Below the pieces are notes generated by a model. It had not been told where the DNA came from and did not search any database. It worked only from the letters and a program-made list of their open reading frames with translations. The translations under genes and the position numbers were made by a program. Shown in pieces: positions 44,017-51,900 of a stretch of DNA of 64,000 bases (within the stretch, counting starts at the first letter, position 1; every line of letters begins with the position of its first letter). The DNA comes from Vibrio fluvialis (GTDB taxonomy: Bacteria > Pseudomonadota > Gammaproteobacteria > Enterobacterales > Vibrionaceae): NCBI RefSeq assembly GCF_900460245.1, contig NZ_UHIP01000001.1, positions 1,178,001 through 1,242,000 of the forward strand. Direction: 5' to 3'.

Positions 44017-44595
44017 TTGGCTCAGATGTATTTTTATTACTCGGCAATGAATGCGGGTAAGTCGACCACACTGCTTCAATCATCGTTTAACTATCAGGAA
44101 CGAGGCATGACGCCTGTGATCTTCACGGCCGCGATCGACGATCGTTTTGGCGTGGGCAAAGTCAGCTCGCGAATTGGCCTTGAAGCGGACGCACACCTGT
44201 TCACCTCGGATACCAATCTGTTTGATAGCATTAAACAGCTGCATCAGAATGAAAAACGCCACTGTGTGCTGGTGGATGAGTGCCAGTTTCTCTCTAAAGA
44301 GCAAGTTTACCAACTGACGGAAGTCGTGGATAAATTGGATATTCCGGTTCTGTGTTACGGTTTGCGCACCGACTTTCTGGGCGAGCTGTTTGAAGGCAGT
44401 AAGTACCTGTTGTCGTGGGCCGATAAGCTGATTGAGCTGAAAACTATCTGTCATTGTGGCCGCAAAGCAAATATGGTGATTCGCACTGACGAGCACGGCA
44501 ATGCGATTTCAGAGGGCGATCAGGTTGCTATTGGTGGCAATGACAAATATGTGTCGGTGTGCCGCCAGCATTATAAAGAAGCGCTGGGGCGTTAA
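44017..44595 (+). CDS. tdk: Thymidine kinase Tdk
   Basis: Type II thymidine kinase, which phosphorylates thymidine from salvage. The P-loop is [26 protein letters not shown] holds the catalytic Glu, and the zinc lasso uses CHCGRKA and VCRQHY. The frame is open from 43729 inside aspS. The true start is likely the TTG at 44017: [16 protein letters not shown] is the family N-terminus and AGGAAA lies 8 bases upstream. The next ATG (44026) would be too far from it. At 192 residues it ends right after KEALGR, a little shorter than the E. coli protein. Confidence 0.94.
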   Translation: MAQMYFYYSAMNAGKSTTLLQSSFNYQERGMTPVIFTAAIDDRFGVGKVSSRIGLEADAHLFTSDTNLFDSIKQLHQNEKRHCVLVDECQFLSKEQVYQLTEVVDKLDIPVLCYGLRTDFLGELFEGSKYLLSWADKLIELKTICHCGRKANMVIRTDEHGNAISEGDQVAIGGNDKYVSVCRQHYKEALGR

Positions 44596-44618
44596 GACTG
44601 CGTTTAAAAATGAAACAT

Positions 44619-44647
44619 AAAAGGATGGGGCAACCCATCCTTTTTTC
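44619..44647 (+). terminator. Terminator of tdk, probably bidirectional
   Basis: Stem AAAAGGATGGG / CCCATCCTTTT with a GCAA loop and six Ts. It lies between convergent tdk and the YdcF-family gene. Confidence 0.87.
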
Positions 44648-44654
44648 TTGAAGT

Positions 44655-45293
44655 TTAAGCGGCGAGTGGTTTCAGCGCCTGATATGCGGCTTCCACTTCT
44701 GGCGGGATCGGTTGCTCGATTTGGTAACCTTTTTCCGGGTAGTGTTGGATACGCTCGAAATCGCCAATCAGAGCGCCCAGCACGAAATCCAGTGTGAGAT
44801 CTTCGGTCAGGTAATCGAAGAAGTTGTCACCGGTTGAGGTAACCTGAAGCGATTCAATTTCACCCGGCCACTGTTTCATAAATGTGGCGTAAGCTCGGCG
44901 CTCCATATATGGCTTTTGCACCAGAATGACTTTGCGTACCTAAATGCCTTTTTTCTTCAGCAGTTCATATGTGAACTGCACGTTCTCACCACTGTTGGTT
45001 GAACGTGGCTCCAGCAACAATGCGTCCGAAGGCACGCCGCAATCTTTGGCGACCTGAGCGAAGGTGACCGCTTCACTGTGTTCGAAAATACCGTCGGTAA
45101 AACGACCATGGCCACCAGAGAACACAATCAGCGGGGCCAGACCTTTGTGATACAGCGTGGCCGCAACTTCAGCGACTCGGGTATCATTACTGCCCGGGAC
45201 GAAAATGACATCCGCGGCGTTGAGCTGATGTCCCATTTGCATGTATTGCCAAAGCGTTTCGAGATGCTGGTATAGATGTTTACTCATCGCCAT
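44655..45293 (-). pseudogene. YdcF-family gene (DUF218) interrupted by an in-frame TAG
   Basis: A DUF218/YdcF-family gene read on the minus strand as one frame of 213 codons, broken by a TAG at 44942-44940 (codon 118). Part 1 (117 residues) has the family core: DVIFVPGSNDTRVAEVAA, LIVFSGGHGRF, and RSTNSGENVQFTYELLKKKGI. Directly after TAG the same frame continues VRKVILVQKPYMERRAYATF, which is the next conserved block. So one base change (GAG or CAG to TAG) would restore a normal gene. A GGAGG lies before the start and the 5' end overlaps the preceding gene by 14 bases. It may be a pseudogene, a sequencing error, or give a truncated product. Confidence 0.85.
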
Positions 45294-46110
45294 TTAAGGC
45301 CTCCAGAGTGTGTGAATAGTGAAACTGATATCCCGCCTTCGCCAATTTATCGCTGACAATCAACTTGTCGGCAATCTCGACGACTGGCGGCAGAGCCTCG
45401 TCGGAAGAAACAGCTTGCAACGCGGCTTGATAGAATTCGGCTTTGCTGACAGTATGCGGTGTCGTCGCGTTGACCACATCATGATCAAGATGTTCAACCG
45501 CAAAAGCGACGGCACCAACGGCGTCTGCCTGATGCAGCATGTTGGCTGGCGCCAGAGTGCTGACTTGTTTCAACCTTGCGGCAAAACGGGCCGGGTGACG
45601 GCTTGGGCCAATCAGGCCGCTGCAACGGACGATCGCATACTCAAGCCCTGAGTCTATGACGCTTTGCTCGGCTTGCAACATCACTTTTGCGTTGGCTGAG
45701 AAATCGGGCTGAGAGAGGGCCAACGCAAGTGTCGCTTTTGTTTCGTCCATGGTTTCTGCTCTGTCCGGGTATACGGTGGTCGAACTGACCATCACCACTT
45801 TCTTGCAGTGCGCCGCTTTGGCTGCATTCACCAGTTGTTGCCATTGTGTGGCGTATTCTGCACCTTGTCCGCGTCGAAAGCCGGGTGGAAAGCTACCGAC
45901 TACAGTATCGCAATGCAACGACGCTAATGTGTCTGCGAAATGATCCGATTGGCTGAGATCGCAGATGAAACTGTCTATGTCGTGCTGTTTGAGTTCGTCG
46001 ACACCTTGCTGCGAAGTCCGGCTGGCACTGACCTGATAACCAAGCGACTGAAGATGCTTTGCCAGTGGCAGACCAAGCCAACCAGCGCCGATGATGGCGA
46101 TATGCTTCAT
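45280..46110 (-). CDS. NAD(P)-binding epimerase-like protein (YeeZ type)
   Basis: A 276-residue Rossmann-fold protein. The N-terminal IAIIGAGWLGLPLAKHL is a dinucleotide-binding GxGxxG site. VVGSFPPGF and VVMVSSTTVYPD resemble the extended SDR family and E. coli YeeZ, whose substrate is unknown. The catalytic Tyr of classical SDRs follows Ser-Thr in STTVYPD, but there is no clear YxxxK. It is the second gene after the LysR gene (4-base overlap), followed by the YdcF-family gene (14-base overlap). Confidence 0.78.
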   Translation of the reverse strand: MKHIAIIGAGWLGLPLAKHLQSLGYQVSASRTSQQGVDELKQHDIDSFICDLSQSDHFADTLASLHCDTVVGSFPPGFRRGQGAEYATQWQQLVNAAKAAHCKKVVMVSSTTVYPDRAETMDETKATLALALSQPDFSANAKVMLQAEQSVIDSGLEYAIVRCSGLIGPSRHPARFAARLKQVSTLAPANMLHQADAVGAVAFAVEHLDHDVVNATTPHTVSKAEFYQAALQAVSSDEALPPVVEIADKLIVSDKLAKAGYQFHYSHTLEALNGDE

Positions 46111-46997
46111 TGTGATTGTCCTTTAAACAGTTGGCGCAGCAGTTCACGAGTGCGCCGATGAATCGAATCCTGAGCGTATTGATGATGTTGAATGACATCG
46201 ACATTGGTGTACCAGGCCAGTTGTTCGAAAGCGACCGGAACCCGCACGAGTCTGCCGCTGTGCACTTCTGCGTGAGCAAGATGGGTGGGCAGCAAACACC
46301 AGCCAAAACCATGGATAGCTAAATCCAGCAATAAATAATAATTGTCAGCGTACCATACATCCGGGCTGTGTGGCTGATGAAAGCTGCTGGCGGTGTGGTT
46401 GCGGGAACGAATCGCAAGTTGCCTGTGCAGCCGCAGCGCATCAATGTGTGGGGCGACGGACTGGGCGAGGGCATGTTGACTGGAGACGTACACATCAAAT
46501 TTAATTGAGCCGATGGACTCAAAATCCAACGTGTCCGGCAGCACCAGTTCACTGAAGATCAGCCCACATGTCGCACGGCCACTTTCAATCATCTCTATCA
46601 CATCTTTACTGGAGGCGCTCAGACACTCCAGCTCAATGAGTGGAAATTCCACTTCGAGTTTGGCCAGCAAGGATGTCAGTCCGGAGAGCAAAATACCTTC
46701 ATCGAGAGCCAGTGTCAGTTGCTGATTGCCTTCGTTCGAGAGGCCTGTCGCTTGTTGGATGAGGCGCTTATGCTGCTGAACGGTGGCTTGCGCGTAAGGC
46801 AGTAACTTATGACCTGCGGGAGTAAGCACGGGGTAACGTCCCTGGCGTTCAAACAACTGGCTGTTACAGTCAATTTCCAGATTCATCACATGTTGGCTTA
46901 TCGCCGACTGCACCTTGCCTAATTTGCGTGCGGCACTGGAAAATGATCCGCATTCCACGGTAGCGATAAAGGCTTCGAGTTGTTCAATACTAAACAT
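46107..46997 (-). CDS. LysR-family transcriptional regulator
   Basis: A 296-residue LysR regulator. N-terminal HTH: IEQLEAFIATVECGSFSSAARKLGK then QSAISQHVMNLE. An effector-binding domain follows from about residue 90. Divergent from the PACE-type efflux gene with 85 bases between start codons, the arrangement known for AceR-AceI in Acinetobacter. Regulation of that transporter is therefore the best inference. It is also the first gene of an operon with the epimerase-like and YdcF-like genes. The inducer is unknown. Confidence 0.85.
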   Translation of the reverse strand: MFSIEQLEAFIATVECGSFSSAARKLGKVQSAISQHVMNLEIDCNSQLFERQGRYPVLTPAGHKLLPYAQATVQQHKRLIQQATGLSNEGNQQLTLALDEGILLSGLTSLLAKLEVEFPLIELECLSASSKDVIEMIESGRATCGLIFSELVLPDTLDFESIGSIKFDVYVSSQHALAQSVAPHIDALRLHRQLAIRSRNHTASSFHQPHSPDVWYADNYYLLLDLAIHGFGWCLLPTHLAHAEVHSGRLVRVPVAFEQLAWYTNVDVIQHHQYAQDSIHRRTRELLRQLFKGQSQ

Positions 46998-47082
46998 ATC
47001 GTTTTTACTGATGGTATCTAACTTATATCTATCGTAATACTAGATGAAAATAGTTCCATGTCCAGATGTGGAGCAACGGATA

Positions 47083-47511
47083 ATGTCGAACAAAGAACGT
47101 TTATTTCATGCGGTAAGTTTTGAGCTGATTGCCTTGCTATTTGTGGTGCCGCTTGGCGCGTTACTGTCAGGTAAAAGCAGCGGTAGCTTGGCATTAATTG
47201 GTGTTGGCTTGAGCTTATTCACTGTGCTGTGGAATTATGTCTACAACGTAGGGTTTGATCGCCTGTTTGGGGCCGATCGCAGTCAGCGTGGGGCAAAAAT
47301 CCGAGTGTTACATGCGGTGGGTTTTGAAGGGAGCTTGGTGTTTGTCACCGTGCCTGTGATCGCATGGTTCTTACAAGTCTCGTGGGCTACCGCGCTGCTG
47401 CTGGAAGCCGGATTTCTGACTTTTTTCTTCTTCTATACGATTGTGTTCAACTGGTGTTACGACAAACTTCAGCCTTATCAGCGCTGGGTGGTTGCCACCA
47501 AAATGCAGTAG
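47083..47511 (+). CDS. PACE-family efflux transporter (AceI type)
   Basis: A 142-residue membrane protein with four TM helices in two tandem bacterial-transmembrane-pair repeats. Repeat 1: RLFHAVSFELIALLFVVPL and WNYVYNVGFDRLFG. Repeat 2: RVLHAVGFEGSLVFVTVPV and FFYTIVFNWCYDKL. The conserved RxxHA(x)xFE and NxxYDxxF-type motifs are characteristic of PACE, which exports cationic biocides such as chlorhexidine or short diamines. The ATG at 47083 is preceded by GGAG. The frame is open from 47044. It is divergent from a LysR gene. Confidence 0.88.
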   Translation: MSNKERLFHAVSFELIALLFVVPLGALLSGKSSGSLALIGVGLSLFTVLWNYVYNVGFDRLFGADRSQRGAKIRVLHAVGFEGSLVFVTVPVIAWFLQVSWATALLLEAGFLTFFFFYTIVFNWCYDKLQPYQRWVVATKMQ

Positions 47512-47516
47512 AAACA

Positions 47517-47540
47517 AAAAGAGCGCCGATTGGCGCTCTT
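47517..47540 (-). terminator. Terminator between the PACE gene and the small conserved gene
   Basis: Perfect stem AAGAGCGCC / GGCGCTCTT around a 4-base GATT loop. On the minus strand it continues TTTTTG, so it mainly ends the small gene at 47546. On the plus strand the T run is weak. Confidence 0.8.
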
Positions 47541-47545
47541 GTCAG

Positions 47546-47779
47546 TTATGCGCTCAGCACGCGTAACAGTCGGTCGGCCTGCTCGGCCATCTCAATCCCT
47601 TCATTGGTCAGATAACCACCATCGGGCAGGGTGCACAGTCCTTTATCATATAAACGCTGAACGGCACCTTGTGCCGCTTCAGAGGCATCGGTGTGAACTT
47701 TGATTCCCGTCGCGGCACTGCCGATATCGAACTGGAGAAGCAGATTCAGTTCGTCGAGATGCTGTTGAGAAAATTTCAT
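47546..47779 (-). CDS. Small conserved protein (TIGR02647-like)
   Basis: A 77-residue cytoplasmic protein: MKFSQQHLDELNLLLQFD, SAATGIKVH, AAQGAVQRLYDKGLCTLPDGGYLTNEG and EMAEQADRLLRVL. This resembles a small family (TIGR02647) found in vibrios, pseudomonads and relatives, sometimes described as a putative DNA-binding protein. The C-terminal half has the look of a winged helix (AVQRLYDKGL then TNEGIEMA). AAGGGCTTACG precedes the ATG. Function not known. It is monocistronic. Confidence 0.72.
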   Translation of the reverse strand: MKFSQQHLDELNLLLQFDIGSAATGIKVHTDASEAAQGAVQRLYDKGLCTLPDGGYLTNEGIEMAEQADRLLRVLSA

Positions 47780-48189
47780 CGTAAGCCCTTATTAATGGTT
47801 GATTTAGGTTCACAATAGGCGGGCAAATCCAATCATGCAATCCCATAAAAACAGAAGTGTTATATCGAACTGTTATGATGATTTTTTCAGCAGGTTAATA
47901 GAGGATTTCGAAATAAAAATATTCAAACTTATGAATATTATTCATAACAAAATCCAAACGACTACATTGTTTTCGGGCTGTAATGAATTATCTTTAATAT
48001 CAATGCTATAAACCGTGTCGCTCTTTTGCTGATTTGTAAATAATACGAAATCAGATGTTTATCAATTTGACCGTTTCATGTCACGATAAAAACAAATTTG
48101 GTAAACATAAGAAATAGCCCTTGAATTAACGGGGAAATAGAGCGATTATCCGCCACTCTTTGTATTTGTATCGAAATGTAACAACGACT
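47780..48189. other. Intergenic region upstream of focA
   Basis: 410 bases between the divergent small gene and focA, A+T rich, with no supported gene. CAGATGTTTATCAA at 48052-48065 matches the FNR consensus TTGAT-N4-ATCAA at 8 of 10 positions. TTATGAAT / ATTCATAA (47929-47947) is a perfect inverted repeat with 3 central bases. Both are candidates only. Confidence 0.4.
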
Positions 48190-49032
48190 ATGGACCTCAA
48201 CCAATTCGACTCACTGCTGCCGCCGCAAATGGCAGAACGCGCCGCAGACACTGGTGTCAGCAAAGCCACTAAGCCGGCTTACAAATCTTTTCTTCTTGCT
48301 ATCTCGGCTGGCATTCATATCGGTATCGCCTTTGTCTTTTACACCGTCGTCACGACCGGTGCACACGATATGCCTTACGGTGTGACCAAACTGCTTGGCG
48401 GTCTTGCCTTCAGTCTGGGCCTAATTCTGGTGGTTATCACAGGTGGTGAACTGTTTACCAGCACGGTGCTGACGCTGGTGGCTAAAGCCAGTGGTAAGAT
48501 CTCCTGGATGCAGTTGGTCAAAAACTGGATAGTAGTCTATTTCGGTAATATGGCGGGATCCATTCTGTTGGTGATCATCATGCTGTCGACCAAGCAGTAT
48601 ATGGAAGACGGTGGTCAGCTTGGTCTGAATGCGATGGCGATTTCTCAGCATAAGTTGCATCACACCTTTATTCAGGCGTTTTCTCTTGGCTTGATGTGTA
48701 ACATTCTGGTGTGTCTGGCGGTGTGGATGACGTTCAGTGCCCGCTCTCTGACAGACAAAGTCATGGTAATGATTCTGCCTGTAGCGATGTTTGTTTCTTC
48801 AGGTTTTGAGCACTGCATTGCCAACATGTTCCAGGTGCCGATGGCGATTGGTATCAAATACTTCGCTCCGGAATCGTTCTGGCAAATGACAGGTGCTGAT
48901 ATCGCGCATTACGCGGATCTGAACTTTATGACCTTCTTCGTGAACAACCTGATTCCGGTGACGCTGGGCAACATCGTTGGCGGCGGGGTATTTGTCGGTA
49001 TGTGGTACTGGCTGATTTACCTGAAAGACTGA
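48190..49032 (+). CDS. focA: Formate channel FocA
   Basis: Pentameric formate/nitrite channel of the inner membrane, here of the formate type. The 280 residues and six TM helices match E. coli FocA: FDSLLPPQMAERA, YKSFLLAISAGIHIGIAFVFY, LVKNWIVVYFGNMAGS and VSSGFEHCIANMF, which contains the gating His. The last TM ends MWYWLIYLKD as in E. coli. The frame is open from a TTG at 48160. The ATG at 48190 gives the conserved start. Unlike E. coli, pflB does not follow, so the gene is on its own. Confidence 0.93.
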   Translation: MDLNQFDSLLPPQMAERAADTGVSKATKPAYKSFLLAISAGIHIGIAFVFYTVVTTGAHDMPYGVTKLLGGLAFSLGLILVVITGGELFTSTVLTLVAKASGKISWMQLVKNWIVVYFGNMAGSILLVIIMLSTKQYMEDGGQLGLNAMAISQHKLHHTFIQAFSLGLMCNILVCLAVWMTFSARSLTDKVMVMILPVAMFVSSGFEHCIANMFQVPMAIGIKYFAPESFWQMTGADIAHYADLNFMTFFVNNLIPVTLGNIVGGGVFVGMWYWLIYLKD

Positions 49033-49066
49033 TGCGATAATCGCGTGTTAACTGCAATTTTCACTG

Positions 49067-49098
49067 AAAACGCCACTTTGTGGCGTTTTTTGTTTTTC
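49067..49098 (+). terminator. Terminator of focA
   Basis: Stem AAAACGCCA / TGGCGTTTT with a 5-base loop, then TTGTTTTT, about 34 bases after the focA stop. Confidence 0.85.
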
Positions 49099-49102
49099 AC
49101 GG

Positions 49103-49125
49103 TTATCCACATTTTCTGTGGATAA
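49103..49125. promoter_or_regulatory. Head-to-head pair of perfect DnaA boxes
   Basis: TTATCCACA (49103-49111) and TGTGGATAA (49117-49125) are both 9/9 matches to the consensus DnaA box, in opposite orientation, 5 bases apart. Together they form a perfect 9-base-arm palindrome. They sit between the focA terminator and the convergent end of fetB, so they serve no obvious promoter. No AT-rich unwinding element or other origin genes (dnaA, gidA, mioC) are near. Confidence 0.6.
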
Positions 49126-49244
49126 CTTGTTTCAAAGGGAGTGAGTAACCTTAAATGAATGATTTTTGTTGCAAAAGGCGCACAAACATCGTGCGACAAC
49201 TGCACTGGATTGGCGCGTGCCGTGGCCTCCATGCCAACAAGACT

Positions 49245-50045
49245 TTATTCACTGTTTTCGTCAGTAAAACGGACTTTTACCCGTCCTTCTTTGCTCAAGG
49301 CCACGCGTAGCGTGAGATGAACCGATAAAGTCAGAGAAATATTCATCATCACGAAAATGGCGATCATGATCAGCAATTGATACTTAATGGCAATGAGAGG
49401 TGAAGTGCCGCCTAAAATTTGACCAGTCATCATTCCGGGGAGGGTGACCAAGCCCGTTGCCGCCATCGACGCCAGCAGTGGCGCACTGGCTTTACGCAGA
49501 GCACTGCGCACAAAACCGCGCGAAGCATAAATAGGCGATGCGCCCAGTGACAGGGCTCCTTCATATTCGCTACGCCGCTCTTTATACGCCGTAAACAGGT
49601 TCTGCAAGGCGACGATGTTGCCACTCAGACTGTTGCCCAGTAGCATCCCCGCAAGGGGAATCATATATTGCGCGCTGTACCATGGCGTGGGCTGCACTAC
49701 AGCCACACACAGCAGGATAATGAGAGGAAACAACCCGACGGCTAAACCCGCAATAATCGGCCCGATGAGCAGTTTAACGGGCAGCTTGGCTTTCGACACA
49801 ATCGAGCTTGCGCCGACGCCAATCATTACCATCAGCCACGCTAAGTTGACCCACAGATTGTTATGGGCAAACAGATATTCCAGATAGATTCCGACCAGAA
49901 GCAGTTGTAGCGCCATTCTGGCAACTGACCACAACATCTCTTTACCGATATCCAGTTGGTGGTAGGTGTTCACAGCCAGCGGGATGGCCAGCAACATGCT
50001 GAATAGCCCTAATTGCCACCACGAAATATCGACGACACTGCTCAT
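49245..50045 (-). CDS. fetB: FetB-like iron export permease (UPF0014)
   Basis: FetB is the membrane subunit of the FetAB iron exporter, which protects E. coli from peroxide stress. 266 residues with seven or so TM helices: FSMLLAIPLAVNTYHQLDIGKEML, QLLLVGIYLEYLF, GVGASSIVSKAKLPVKLL, YMIPLAGMLLGNSLSGNIVALQN and LVTLPGMMTGQILGGTSPLIA. The ATPase gene fetA, normally just upstream, is absent: upstream of this gene lies only the tor promoter region. The ATP-binding subunit may be elsewhere. Confidence 0.85.
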   Translation of the reverse strand: MSSVVDISWWQLGLFSMLLAIPLAVNTYHQLDIGKEMLWSVARMALQLLLVGIYLEYLFAHNNLWVNLAWLMVMIGVGASSIVSKAKLPVKLLIGPIIAGLAVGLFPLIILLCVAVVQPTPWYSAQYMIPLAGMLLGNSLSGNIVALQNLFTAYKERRSEYEGALSLGASPIYASRGFVRSALRKASAPLLASMAATGLVTLPGMMTGQILGGTSPLIAIKYQLLIMIAIFVMMNISLTLSVHLTLRVALSKEGRVKVRFTDENSE

Positions 50046-50465
50046 ATTTTTCTCCTCAATTTTTTCTGTTTAATTTAGCAGGAAATGGTCCGGTTTATCA
50101 GTGATGTTCTTGAAACATAACGGCAAAGAGTTGCTAACAAATGGCTCGATATTTCGAGTGAGAAGAGAATTATTTTAATTATTTTTAGCCATTTAAATAT
50201 GTGGGAAGTTAATTTTTATGATCGGTTTTCACATATTGGAAATAATATTATTTTTTCATAACTGTTCATATTCTTTAACACGATTTTTTAATTGAACACA
50301 TCTCCGTTCTAACTCAAAAAAGTATTGAATAACAAGGGTTGAAAGCAGTAATTCGATTGAACCTTACTAATTTTATGGTTTAGCATTTTGCCTAATTAAT
50401 AACGAACGAGTGGAAAAAAATAATTTCACTTGGTCAAAATACCTTCAATTTAAATAGGCAAATGT
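50046..50465. other. Regulatory region between fetB and torE
   Basis: 420 A+T-rich bases with no supported gene. It includes tandem tor-box decamers at 50252-50271 and should hold the torE promoter. The RBS for fetB (TTGAGGAGAAAAATATG, minus strand) is at its left end. Confidence 0.55.
50252..50271 (+). promoter_or_regulatory. Tandem tor boxes upstream of torECA
   Basis: CTGTTCATAT at 50262-50271 is a 10/10 match to the E. coli TorR decamer. The 10 bases right before it, TTTTTCATAA, match at 7 of 10, so two decamers are in direct repeat as at the E. coli tor promoter. They lie about 195 bases before torE. Confidence 0.7.
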
Positions 50466-50642
50466 ATGAGTGATGTTAATAAAATTGAGGGCGTCGAAAA
50501 ACGCTCTCTGGAGTGGAAGTCATTCCTCTTCATCACTGTAGTTCTGTTTCCGATTTTAAGTGTCGCGTTTGTCGGCGGATATGGATTCATCGTTTGGATG
50601 CTTCAGATGTTCGTCTTTGGACCACCAGGTGCGCACGGCTAA
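50466..50642 (+). CDS. torE: TorE, small NapE-like membrane protein of the tor operon
   Basis: A 58-residue protein with one TM segment (about 19-45: FLFITVVLFPILSVAF and GGYGFIVWMLQMF), followed by GPPGAHG. This is the NapE/TorE family, a small membrane component found at the head of nap and tor operons in vibrios, Shewanella and others. Its exact job is not known. The N-terminal EKRSLEWKSF block is typical. AGGCAA precedes the ATG by 8 bases. torC begins 49 bases after it, so it leads the operon. Confidence 0.88.
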   Translation: MSDVNKIEGVEKRSLEWKSFLFITVVLFPILSVAFVGGYGFIVWMLQMFVFGPPGAHG

Positions 50643-50691
50643 TGGTCGTTCACCCTCTCCTCTGCTCAACGACATTTTAAGAGAACGAAAC

Positions 50692-51876
50692 ATGAAATCT
50701 TTGATAGTGAAAATGTGGCGTACCATGACGCGACCAGCAGTACACATCAGTTTGGGTGTACTGACCATGGGTGGTTTTATTGCCGGGGTGATTTTCTGGG
50801 GTGGTTTCAATACCGCGCTGGAAGCCACCAACACCGAAGAGTTTTGTATTAGCTGCCATACCATGCGTGACAACGTGTATGTTGAGCTGCAAGAGACCGT
50901 GCACTGGAAGAACCATTCCGGCGTACGCGCCACTTGTCCGGATTGTCATGTACCACACGACTGGACCTCAAAAATTGCTCGTAAGATGCAGGCTTCTAAA
51001 GAGGTGTTCGCGCAAGTCTTTGGCGATCTGGGCACGCCCGAGAAATTCGAAGAGCGTCGCATTGAGTTAGCCAAGCATGAATGGGATCGCTTCTCGGCCA
51101 ACAAATCCCTTGAATGTAAAAACTGTCACAACTACGACTCGATGGACTTTGAGCAAATGTCGCCAACCGCGCGCATTCAGATGAAGCAAGCGGCGGAGCG
51201 GGATCAAAGCTGTATCGATTGTCACAAAGGCATTGCGCACAACCTGCCGAAAAATATGGACAGCTCCGGAGGCCTGATTGGTGAACTGGAAGGCATGGCA
51301 TCGAATACCGATTATGCCAACGGCGAAACGCTGGTCAGCGTGCGTCATCTGCCACTGTATGAAGATGTGCAAGCCCAAGTTGAAGCGGGTCTGCTCAACC
51401 CGGCATCGGAAGTGAAGGTGTTGGCTGAGCAAGGCGACATGATGCAGGTCGAAATCTCTGGCTGGCGTAAAGCGAAAGGCTTTGGCCGCGTGATTCAGGA
51501 AGATTTCGGTATGAACATCGCTGTCGGTTCACTGCTGAAAGACGCCGCGCTGTCGGATCAAATTGTGACGGTAGGCGAGAAGAAAGTCGACGACCTGACA
51601 GGTCTGCCTTGGGAACAAGTGACGGCCAAAGTGTGGATGAAGAAAGAAGCCATGCTCAACGATGTGCAGCCGGTGTGGGAAAAAGCGCGTGAAGCTTACA
51701 AAACCAACTGTTCGGTATGTCACACCCAACCGGATGAAGCGCACTTCGATGCCAACACTTGGCCGGGCATGTTCGACGGTATGCTGGCATTCGTTAACTT
51801 CGATACCGACAGTGAAGCCCTGGTACTGAAGTATCTGCAAAAACACTCTTCAGATTTTGCTGAAGGCCACCATTAA
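50692..51876 (+). CDS. torC: Pentaheme c-type cytochrome TorC
   Basis: TorC carries electrons from menaquinol to periplasmic TorA. One N-terminal membrane anchor (about 15-38). Five CxxCH heme sites: CISCH (52), CPDCH (82), CKNCH (142), CIDCH (174) in the NapC/NirT domain and CSVCH (340) in the C-terminal monoheme domain, which is characteristic of TorC. 394 residues compares with about 390 in E. coli. The frame is open from 50560, but the ATG at 50692, after AAGAGAACG, is the start. torA follows after 24 bases. Confidence 0.96.
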   Translation: MKSLIVKMWRTMTRPAVHISLGVLTMGGFIAGVIFWGGFNTALEATNTEEFCISCHTMRDNVYVELQETVHWKNHSGVRATCPDCHVPHDWTSKIARKMQASKEVFAQVFGDLGTPEKFEERRIELAKHEWDRFSANKSLECKNCHNYDSMDFEQMSPTARIQMKQAAERDQSCIDCHKGIAHNLPKNMDSSGGLIGELEGMASNTDYANGETLVSVRHLPLYEDVQAQVEAGLLNPASEVKVLAEQGDMMQVEISGWRKAKGFGRVIQEDFGMNIAVGSLLKDAALSDQIVTVGEKKVDDLTGLPWEQVTAKVWMKKEAMLNDVQPVWEKAREAYKTNCSVCHTQPDEAHFDANTWPGMFDGMLAFVNFDTDSEALVLKYLQKHSSDFAEGHH

Positions 51877-51900
51877 TCTGCGTTTTACGGAGTAAACACG

